Source of the DNA: Syntrophales bacterium | GTDB lineage: Bacteria > Desulfobacterota > Syntrophia > Syntrophales > UBA2192 | NCBI GenBank assembly: GCA_025454095.1 | Contig: JALOPC010000088.1 | Coordinates: 1-6,927, forward strand | Direction of reading: 5' to 3' | DNA: 6,927 bases | Shown here: piece after piece, positions 1 through 4,462 of the stretch | Layout of the letters: each line of letters begins with the position of its first letter | How positions within the stretch are numbered: the stretch's first letter is position 1 | Translations under genes and position numbers: made by a program | The notes under the pieces: model-generated | The model's input: only the letters and a program-made list of their open reading frames with translations | The model's database searches: none | What the model was told of the DNA's origin: nothing

Positions 1-44
1 TGAGCAGCCCGGAAGACGGAGAAATGCACCACACACATACAGAA

Positions 45-79
45 GGACCCTCACCCGCGTCAAGCACAGATGAGGGCCC
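45..79 (-). terminator. Candidate weak terminator hairpin after the DUF167 gene
   Basis: Read on the minus strand, an arm at 79-71 (GGGCCCTCA) can pair with an arm at 53-45 (TGAGGGTCC) to give a 9-bp stem with one G-T wobble and a 17-nt loop. It starts 24 nt past the stop codon of the DUF167 gene and is followed by a weak pyrimidine stretch (TTCTGT) rather than a true T-run. It could end the yggT-divIVA-yggU transcription unit, but the large loop and poor T-tract make this uncertain. The rest of 1-103 shows no gene I can support. Confidence 0.35.
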
Positions 80-103
80 GGTTCAGATTCTGCGGACCGT
101 GAC

Positions 104-403
104 TCAGGCCTCCAGGAGGCCCTTGAGCCGTTCCTCCAGCTCCACGCGGGTCATCCCCTCGACGGTGACGGTCTTCCTGCGGGACTTTTCGCCCGAGGCG
201 ATGGAAAGTGCCGAGCGCCGCACCCCGAACAGGCCGGCCAGGAACTCGATGCAGGCCCGGTTGGCCTTGCCCTCGACGGCGGGGGCCGTGAGGCGCACCT
301 TCAGGGCGTCGTCCTGGATGCCTGCCGCCTCGTTCTTCGAGGCCCCGGGCACCACGCGGACGGCAAACTGCACGCCGGCGGATGTTTCCCTGATGGTCAG
401 CAT
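104..403 (-). CDS. yggU: DUF167 / YggU-family protein
   Basis: A 99-residue protein of the DUF167 (YggU/YajQ-neighbourhood) family, small alpha/beta proteins of about 95-100 residues whose biochemical role is not established. The family signatures are visible: VVPGASKNE at 17-25, KVRLTAPAVEGKANRA at 35-50 and SGEKSRRKTV at 70-79. The ORF stays open upstream to 478, but those residues come from a REP-type repeat. The ATG at 401-403 gives the expected family length and N-terminus (MLTIRE). There is no clear Shine-Dalgarno sequence before this ATG. It is the last gene of the yggT-divIVA-yggU set, 138 nt after the restored divIVA stop, a larger gap than usual, so it may also have its own weak promoter. 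Family assignment is firm; function is unknown. Confidence 0.9.
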   Translation of the reverse strand: MLTIRETSAGVQFAVRVVPGASKNEAAGIQDDALKVRLTAPAVEGKANRACIEFLAGLFGVRRSALSIASGEKSRRKTVTVEGMTRVELEERLKGLLEA

Positions 404-413
404 GGTCGGTGTT

Positions 414-442
414 GTTATACGGGAAAAAGGGCGGAATGAAAA
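414..442 (-). promoter_or_regulatory. Possible weak promoter for the DUF167 gene
   Basis: On the minus strand TTTTCA (442-437, four of six matches to the -35 consensus) and TATAAC (419-414, five of six to -10) are separated by 17 bp. Initiation would fall only about 4-7 nt before the ATG at 403, giving an almost leaderless mRNA. That agrees with the absence of a Shine-Dalgarno sequence. The -35 match is poor, so this is a tentative call; the gene could instead depend on read-through from divIVA. Confidence 0.25.
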
Positions 443-444
443 CC

Positions 445-488
445 CCCATTCACCCTCACCCTGGCCCTCTCCCGTCAAGGGAGAGGGG
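445..488. repeat. REP-type palindromic intergenic element
   Basis: The element contains CCCTCTCCC at 465-473 and GGGAGAGGG at 479-487, a perfect 9-bp inverted repeat around the 5-nt loop GTCAA. It is preceded by CACCCTCACCCTGG, the tail typical of dispersed extragenic repeats in many GC-rich genomes. Its conceptual translation on the plus strand contains HPGPLPSRERG, a well-known false-protein signature of this repeat type. It sits between divIVA and yggU. It could stabilise or attenuate the transcript between them, but it lacks a T-run on either strand. Multi-copy status in this genome cannot be seen from one window. Confidence 0.75.
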
Positions 489-506
489 ACGCATGGTTGC
501 TTTTGT

Positions 507-541
507 GGGGGGGGACACGGGGGAAGTTACGGGTTACCGGG
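507..541 (+). other. G-quadruplex-type motif just past divIVA
   Basis: Four G-tracts lie at 507-514, 519-523, 531-533 and 539-541, with loops of 4, 7 and 5 nt. This fits the standard pattern of at least three G per tract and loops of 1-7 nt. The G-rich strand is the template strand for the leftward genes, so the mRNA carries the C-rich complement. The last tract abuts the restored divIVA stop codon (542-544). Whether it folds, or matters, is unknown. Confidence 0.5.
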
Positions 542-649
542 TTACTGCACGCCGTCCCAGTCGGCGCTCCCCTTCTTCATCGCCTCGAGCAGCTTCTCGT
601 TGAAGTCCATGAAGGACTCGAAGTACTTCTCGAGCTGGTTCTTGTGGGG
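542..649 (-). pseudogene. Out-of-frame true C-terminus of the DivIVA-like protein
   Basis: After residue P773 the reading frame turns into low-complexity Ser/Thr/Arg sequence and stops at 577-579. One added base in the G-run at 646-649 (C-run in the coding strand) continues the protein as HKNQLEKYFESFMDFNEKLL and on to a TAA at 542-544, adding 34 residues and giving 807 in all. The restored stretch has the codon bias and composition of a real protein, and it repeats a motif found 30 residues upstream in the intact part. This is either a sequencing/assembly error in a short homopolymer or a true recent mutation; the sequence alone cannot separate the two. Confidence 0.8.
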
Positions 650-2964
650 ATGTCGAGGCCCTTCTTCCAGGTCTCGAGCAGTTCGAGGTTGAACGTGAGG
701 AACGAGAAGAAGTCCTTCTCGTGCCAGGCCTTGAGGTTCTTGAGTTTTTCGATCTCCTCGGTGAGGACCTCGACCTCATTGCGCAGGGCCTGGAGGTTCT
801 GCCCCGTGGCCTGCCCCTCGGCGGCGTTCTTGGCCTTGGCCTGGTCGGTATCCGCCTGGGCCTTTTTCAGGTAGTCGTCCGCCTTGGCCTTCGCCTCGGC
901 GAGCATGCGCTCCTGCTCCTTGCGGCCCTCCTCGGCGAGTCGTGCCTTCAGCGCGGCCGCCTGATTCTCGGCTTCCCTGACGATCTTGTCGGCACGGCCC
1001 TTCGCGTCGGCGAGCAGGGCGTCGAGGGACTTCTTGTTTTCCTCCTCGAGCTTGCCCTTCTGGGTCTGTGCCTGGGCGGCGGCGTCCTTCAGGATCTTCT
1101 CGGCCTGGGCCTTTGCCTCGGCGACGAGATCCTTGCCGTGCCTTTCCGCGTCCTTGAGCGCCTCTTCCTTCCACTTTTTGGACTGCTTGTCCGCCTCGGC
1201 CTTCGCCGTCGAGAGGATCTGCTCGGTCTGTGCCTGTGCCTGGGAGAGCATTTCCTGCGTTTTCCTTTCCGCTTCTTTCGCCAGATCCTCCTGCAGCTTC
1301 GCCCGGTGGGTCTCCGCCTCGATCATGGCGTTGTTGATGATGTCGTCGGCCTTCTTCTTCGCCTCGGCAAGCATCTCGGCCGATTTCTTTTCCGCTTCCT
1401 GGGCCTTGCCCTTGGCTGCGACGAGCCCGCCGGCGTCCTTCAGGAGCGCCTCCGCGTCGGCCCCGGCTTTTTCCAGAATCGCTTTGTATTCCTTGTGCGC
1501 GGCGTCGGTGGCCTCCGCTTTCATCCTCGCCCGGATCGCGTCGGCTTCCTTGCGGGCGTCGATGACTGCGCGGTCGGCGTCGGTCTTGGCCTGGGCGAAG
1601 AGTTCCTTGCGCTTCTCCTCGAAGGTCTTCTCGACGATCTCCTGCTGCCGGGCCATGAGGTCGGCCGCCTGCGCCTCGGCGTCCTTGACAATGCGCTCGG
1701 CCCGCTGCTGGGCGTCCGCGATGAGATCCTTGGCCAGCGGGTCGGCTTCCCGCGAGGAGTCCTTCTGCCTGCCCTTGAGCTCGGCAGCTTCCTCCTTGGC
1801 CTTCTTGAGGATCGCTTCCGCCTCGGCCTGGGCCTGGGTCATGGTTTCCTGGCGCTTCTGCTTGAGGTCCTTGACCAGGACCTCTTCCTGCCGCCTCTTG
1901 AGTTCTTCGGCCGACTTCTCGGCGTCCTTGAGGATCTTTTCGGCCTGAGCCTGGGCGCTTGAGAGCAGCTCGCTCGCCCTCGGCTCGAGGTCCTTCGCCT
2001 TTGCCTCGGCGTCCCTGACGATTTTCTCGGCACGCGCCTGCGCCTCGGCCAGGATCTCCTTCGCCTTCGGCTCGATCTCCCGGGCAAGCTGCGCCTGTTG
2101 CTTTTCCTTGAAAGCGGCGGCCTCGTCCCGGGCTTTTTTCAGGACCGACTCGGCCTCGGCCTTCGCGTGTTCGATTTCCTTCTTGGCGGTTTCCACCTGC
2201 CGGACGGCGAGGGACTCGGCCTCCTGGCCCGCGGCGCTCACGATCTCCTTCGCGCGCGCTTTGGCCTGCTCGACGATTTCCCGGGCCTGTTCCTCGGCCC
2301 CCTCCAGGCCCAGCGCCTGTCCCAGAGCGCCGGCCTCGCTGCGGGCCTTCTCCAGCATCTCCTCGGCCCTGGCGCGCGTTTCGGCCATGAGCTTTTCGGC
2401 CTCGGCGCGATACTCGTCGCGGATCCGGGCCGCGATCTCGTCGCGCTTCGTGGCGGCTTCCTTGACGAGCTCCTCGGCCTTCGCCTTCGCCTGGGCGACG
2501 GTGTTGTTGTAGTTCTCCTCGGCCTGGAGCTGCAGAAGCTGCGTCTTGAGCTGGTGGGCGCGCGCCTCCTCGAGCATCTGCCCGTACTGCTTCTCGAACT
2601 CCTTCGCGGTGTCTTCCTTGATCTTGGCCCGCAGCGCGTCGGACTCGGCTTTCGCCGTGCTCACGAGCTCCTCGGCCCGTGCCTTCGCGTCGGCGAGGAT
2701 CTGCTCGACGTCCTTCTTGGCCTCCGGAGGGAGGTCCTCGCCCTTTTCCTTGCCGCCGAAGATCTTCTTGACCTTCAGGACGGTGAGCTTCTTCTCCAAA
2801 TCGGCGATCAGCTCGGAGAGGCGGGCGTTCTGCTCGATCTGGCGCTCCATCTCGGCGGCGACGGCCTTCATGTACGAGCCGACCTCTTCGGGGTCGTACC
2901 CCGTGAAGCCTTTCTTGAATTGCCGCTGCCGGACGTCTTTAGGGGAAATCTTCACAAACGCCAT
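577..2964 (-). CDS. divIVA: Long DivIVA-domain coiled-coil protein, 3' end frameshifted
   Basis: Residues 1-60 carry a DivIVA-type N-terminal domain (FKKGFTGYDPEEVGSYM at 16-32, the conserved GYD-x-x-EV core), which in the family binds curved or polar membrane and recruits division or cell-wall factors. A charged linker (about 65-85) leads into an Ala/Glu/Lys-rich helical region of about 620 residues. This holds some 16 copies of an 11-residue-type motif such as ILAEAQARAEK (304-314). Classical DivIVA is only about 150-250 residues, so this one is three to five times longer. The ATG at 2964 lies 3 nt after the yggT stop, implying co-transcription and coupled translation. The last 22 residues of the frame as read (after P773) are Ser/Thr/Arg-rich and unlike the rest. 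Inserting one base in the G-run 646-649 restores a sensible end at 542 (807 residues). DivIVA-type identity is likely; the exact cellular job is inferred. Confidence 0.88.
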   Translation of the reverse strand: MAFVKISPKDVRQRQFKKGFTGYDPEEVGSYMKAVAAEMERQIEQNARLSELIADLEKKLTVLKVKKIFGGKEKGEDLPPEAKKDVEQILADAKARAEELVSTAKAESDALRAKIKEDTAKEFEKQYGQMLEEARAHQLKTQLLQLQAEENYNNTVAQAKAKAEELVKEAATKRDEIAARIRDEYRAEAEKLMAETRARAEEMLEKARSEAGALGQALGLEGAEEQAREIVEQAKARAKEIVSAAGQEAESLAVRQVETAKKEIEHAKAEAESVLKKARDEAAAFKEKQQAQLAREIEPKAKEILAEAQARAEKIVRDAEAKAKDLEPRASELLSSAQAQAEKILKDAEKSAEELKRRQEEVLVKDLKQKRQETMTQAQAEAEAILKKAKEEAAELKGRQKDSSREADPLAKDLIADAQQRAERIVKDAEAQAADLMARQQEIVEKTFEEKRKELFAQAKTDADRAVIDARKEADAIRARMKAEATDAAHKEYKAILEKAGADAEALLKDAGGLVAAKGKAQEAEKKSAEMLAEAKKKADDIINNAMIEAETHRAKLQEDLAKEAERKTQEMLSQAQAQTEQILSTAKAEADKQSKKWKEEALKDAERHGKDLVAEAKAQAEKILKDAAAQAQTQKGKLEEENKKSLDALLADAKGRADKIVREAENQAAALKARLAEEGRKEQERMLAEAKAKADDYLKKAQADTDQAKAKNAAEGQATGQNLQALRNEVEVLTEEIEKLKNLKAWHEKDFFSFLTFNLELLETWKKGLDIPTRTSSRSTSSPSWTSTRSCSRR

Positions 2965-2967
2965 CCA

Positions 2968-3270
2968 TCAGGACCGGAGCTTGAACGCCATCTGAATCAG
3001 GCTCGGGACCAGGAAATATTGCAGGAACATGATCGCCGCGATGACGACAACGGGCGACAGGTCGATACCGACATTCCGGAAGGGGAGCCACCGCCGTACC
3101 GGCCTCAGGACCGGCTCCGTTGCCCGGTACAGGAACTGGACAATGGGGTTGTAGGGGTCGGGGTTCACCCAGGACAGAAGGGCTCGGATGATGATCACCC
3201 AGGTATAGAGGCTCAGCGCTACGTCAAGGATCTTGGCAGAAGCCTCTATAAAATTGGCCACAAGGAACAT
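2968..3270 (-). CDS. yggT: YggT-family integral membrane protein
   Basis: A 100-residue YggT-family protein. Two hydrophobic segments are visible (about 4-33 and 70-92), separated by the family's most conserved stretch, ALLSWVNPDPYNPIVQFLYR (30-49), followed by a TEPVLRPVRRWLP segment (51-63). YggT proteins are small inner-membrane proteins. Roles in osmotic tolerance, division or chloroplast-nucleoid organisation have been proposed in different lineages, but no reaction is known. The ORF is open up to 3462, but the upstream part runs through the promoter region and is not family-like. The ATG at 3270 gives the normal length and has GAAGGG about 8 nt upstream. It is the first gene of the leftward set, 3 nt before the DivIVA-like gene and about 20 nt after its predicted transcription start. 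Confidence 0.93.
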   Translation of the reverse strand: MFLVANFIEASAKILDVALSLYTWVIIIRALLSWVNPDPYNPIVQFLYRATEPVLRPVRRWLPFRNVGIDLSPVVVIAAIMFLQYFLVPSLIQMAFKLRS

Positions 3271-3293
3271 CGCGTACCCTTCGAAAAAAGCAG

Positions 3294-3324
3294 GAGTTCG
3301 AAAATAAAAGTTGAGTTCGTAAAT
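3294..3324 (+). repeat. Direct repeat GAGTTCGwAAAT within the divergent promoters (possible operator)
   Basis: GAGTTCGAAAAT (3294-3305) and GAGTTCGTAAAT (3313-3324) match at 11 of 12 positions with a 19-bp period, close to two helical turns. A shorter related TTCGAAAA occurs at 3280-3287. The first copy covers most of the yggT -10 box and its start site; the second covers most of the proC -35 box. A protein bound here could control both directions, but AT-rich promoter DNA can also produce such repeats by chance. Confidence 0.35.
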
Positions 3325-3329
3325 GTCAA
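3301..3329 (-). promoter_or_regulatory. Sigma70-type promoter for yggT-divIVA
   Basis: On the minus strand a perfect -35 box TTGACA (3329-3324) is followed after exactly 17 bp by TATTTT (3306-3301), five of six matches to the -10 consensus. Initiation would be near 3294, giving a leader of about 24 nt before the yggT ATG that includes the GAAGGG ribosome site. The stretch is markedly AT-rich in an otherwise GC-rich window. It interleaves with the rightward promoter for proC, so the two polymerases would compete for the same DNA. Confidence 0.75.
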
Positions 3330-3339
3330 GGCTTATATT
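3311..3339 (+). promoter_or_regulatory. Sigma70-type promoter for proC
   Basis: On the plus strand TTGAGT (3311-3316, four of six to -35) and TATATT (3334-3339, five of six to -10) are separated by exactly 17 bp. Initiation would fall near 3346, leaving a leader of about 175 nt before the proC ATG. The spacer contains the complete -35 box of the opposing yggT promoter (3324-3329), so the two promoters overlap physically. Confidence 0.65.
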
Positions 3340-3349
3340 CTGGCGGAAA

Positions 3350-3425
3350 CCCGCATCCGGTGCGGGATTTCCCGGAGGTGGCCTCCGCTGGGCCATCCCG
3401 GTCCCCCCGCCTGCACCCGGGCGGG
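3350..3425 (+). other. Run of three hairpins in the proC leader
   Basis: Three GC-rich hairpins follow each other: CCCGCA/TGCGGG (3350-3355 with 3361-3366, 5-nt loop), CGGAGG/CCTCCG (3373-3378 with 3382-3387, 3-nt loop) and CCCGCC/GGCGGG (3406-3411 with 3420-3425, 8-nt loop). They lie between the predicted proC start site and the leader ORF. None has a T-run behind it, so they are not ordinary terminators. I do not recognise a known riboswitch; structure could merely reflect high GC content. Confidence 0.35.
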
Positions 3426-3460
3426 CAGTCCGGTGCCATGAGGAGGTAGTAACAAGATTC

Positions 3461-3517
3461 ATGCCAGACGGGGGGCCATCGGGACCCGGCTGGGCGGAAA
3501 AAATAGGAGGGAGCTAA
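3461..3517 (+). CDS. Possible 18-residue leader ORF upstream of proC
   Basis: An ATG at 3461 opens an 18-codon frame encoding MPDGGPSGPGWAEKIGGS, which stops at TAA 3515-3517, only 4 nt before the proC ATG. A perfect AGGAGGT lies at 3441-3447, although its 13-nt spacing is longer than ideal. The proC ribosome site (AGGAGGGAG, 3505-3513) lies inside the last codons of this frame, so translating it could open or block proC initiation. Three of 18 residues are proline, the end product of the ProC pathway, and eight of the other residues are glycine or glutamate/aspartate-type small or charged residues. Leader-peptide control is an inference only, and no classical run of proline codons exists. 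Confidence 0.3.
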   Translation: MPDGGPSGPGWAEKIGGS

Positions 3518-3521
3518 CGCT

Positions 3522-4337
3522 ATGAAGGGAAAAAAGATTGTTGTCGTCGGCGGGGGCAAGATGGGGGAGGTCATTGCCGCGGGCATCCTGACCGCGGGCC
3601 TGGCCCAGCCCGGAAGCGTGACCGTGACCGACATCGTTCCCGACCGTCTTGCCCACCTGAAGGGAAAATACGCCGTCGGCACCACCGACGACAACCGCAA
3701 GGCCGTCCGGGACGCGGACATCGTCGTCCTGGCCGTCAAGCCCCAGGGGATGAGCGACGTGCTCAAGGAGCTGGCGCCCGTCGTCGATCGCAGGAAGCTC
3801 GTCATTTCGATTGCCGCGGGCATCCCCATCCGCTTCATTGCCGAGCACCTCAAGAAGGGCGTGCCCATCGTGCGCGTCATGCCCAACACGCCGGCCCTGG
3901 TCGGCGTGGGGGCGGCGGCGCTCGCGGCGGGCGAGACGGCCTCCGGCGCCGATCTGGCGGCGGCCCGGGAAATCTTCGACGCCCTCGGTCTGACGGTCGT
4001 CGTCAAGGAAGACCTCATGGACGCCGTGACGGGGCTCTCCGGGAGCGGCCCGGCCTACGGGTTTATCATCATCGACGCGCTCTCCGACGGGGGGGTCCTC
4101 ATGGGGCTGCCCCGCGACGTGGCCACGAAGCTCGCGGCCCAGACGCTCCTGGGGGCGGCAAAGCTCTACCTCGACAGCCTGAAGCACCCCGGGGAACTGC
4201 GCGACATGGTGACCTCGCCGGGCGGGACCACGATCGCCGGCATTCACGCCCTCGAGAAGTACGGCCTGCGCTCCTCCCTCATCCACGCCGTCGAGGCGGC
4301 CACCCTGCGCTCGCGGGAGCTGGGGAAGGGGAAGTGA
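3522..4337 (+). CDS. proC: Pyrroline-5-carboxylate reductase
   Basis: A complete 271-residue ProC, which reduces 1-pyrroline-5-carboxylate to L-proline with NAD(P)H in the cytoplasm, the last step of proline synthesis. Visible features: an N-terminal Rossmann nucleotide-binding loop GGGKMG (10-15), VKPQ (72-75), RVMPNTP (118-124), and the C-terminal dimer/substrate domain with the family signature: TGLSGSGPAY (170-179) and MVTSPGGTTIAG (229-240). Length is normal for the family. The ATG at 3522 is preceded by a strong AGGAGG (3505-3510, spacing 11 nt). It is transcribed away from the yggT-divIVA-yggU genes, which in many bacteria lie downstream of proC on the same strand, so an inversion here is plausible. 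A strong terminator follows 40 nt after the stop. Confidence 0.98.
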   Translation: MKGKKIVVVGGGKMGEVIAAGILTAGLAQPGSVTVTDIVPDRLAHLKGKYAVGTTDDNRKAVRDADIVVLAVKPQGMSDVLKELAPVVDRRKLVISIAAGIPIRFIAEHLKKGVPIVRVMPNTPALVGVGAAALAAGETASGADLAAAREIFDALGLTVVVKEDLMDAVTGLSGSGPAYGFIIIDALSDGGVLMGLPRDVATKLAAQTLLGAAKLYLDSLKHPGELRDMVTSPGGTTIAGIHALEKYGLRSSLIHAVEAATLRSRELGKGK

Positions 4338-4341
4338 GAAC

Positions 4342-4462
4342 AGGGTATCGGGGTATCGGGAAAGAGGACAGAAAGAAAACCCCCTGACAGCATCGCTGCA
4401 GGGGGTTTGTTTTTTCAGTTCTTTTCTTTACCCTGGACCCGAACCCCGAGCCCCGATACCCT
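4342..4462. repeat. 12-bp inverted repeat flanking the proC/rng terminator
   Basis: AGGGTATCGGGG at 4342-4353 is the exact reverse complement of CCCCGATACCCT at 4451-4462. The left arm begins 5 nt after the proC stop and continues as a second GTATCGGG; the right arm overlaps the rng stop codon (TAG, 4463-4461). The arms are about 97 nt apart and enclose the terminator hairpin, so an RNA from either gene could form a longer closing stem. Confidence 0.6.
4377..4415 (+). terminator. Intrinsic terminator of proC, possibly bidirectional
   Basis: AAACCCCCTG (4377-4386) pairs perfectly with CAGGGGGTTT (4399-4408). An inner CAG/CTG pair (4388-4390 with 4396-4398) extends the stem beyond one bulged A, leaving loop CATCG. 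On the plus strand it is followed by TTTGTTTTTT (4406-4415), a textbook factor-independent terminator for proC. On the minus strand the stem is followed by TTTTCTTTC, so it may also stop leftward transcription from rng. Confidence 0.92.

Noticed and set aside
409..603. 64-codon plus-strand frame containing HPHPGPLPSRERG
   Set aside because: This is the well-known false translation of a REP-type palindrome, not a protein.
721..1962. 413-codon plus-strand open frame opposite the DivIVA-like gene
   Set aside because: It is Leu/Gly/Arg-rich, tracks the antisense of the Ala/Glu/Lys repeat codons, has no recognisable domain, and competing plus-strand frames are open in the same region. It is a by-product of high GC and repeats.
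880..2700. Nucleotide repeats in divIVA considered as a CRISPR-like or satellite array
   Set aside because: The repeats keep the reading frame, vary at third codon positions and encode a periodic helix; there are no fixed-length unique spacers.
2098..3441. 447-codon plus-strand open frame
   Set aside because: It runs antisense through divIVA, all of yggT and across the divergent promoter region, with no family resemblance; an antisense shadow.
3438..3449. Mini-ORF ATG-AGG-AGG-TAG in the proC leader
   Set aside because: The two rare arginine codons are tempting, but AGGAGG is more simply the Shine-Dalgarno sequence for the 3461 start, and the ATG has no good ribosome site of its own.
3323..3460. 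Longer version (from 3323) of the proC leader ORF
   Set aside because: Its ATG lies upstream of the predicted proC transcription start and inside the promoter, so it would not be in the mRNA. Only the 3461 start is retained, as a low-confidence candidate.
3459..4286. 275-codon minus-strand frame opposite proC
   Set aside because: It is antisense to an intact, motif-complete proC and has an Asp/Gly/Arg/His-rich composition typical of a shadow frame.
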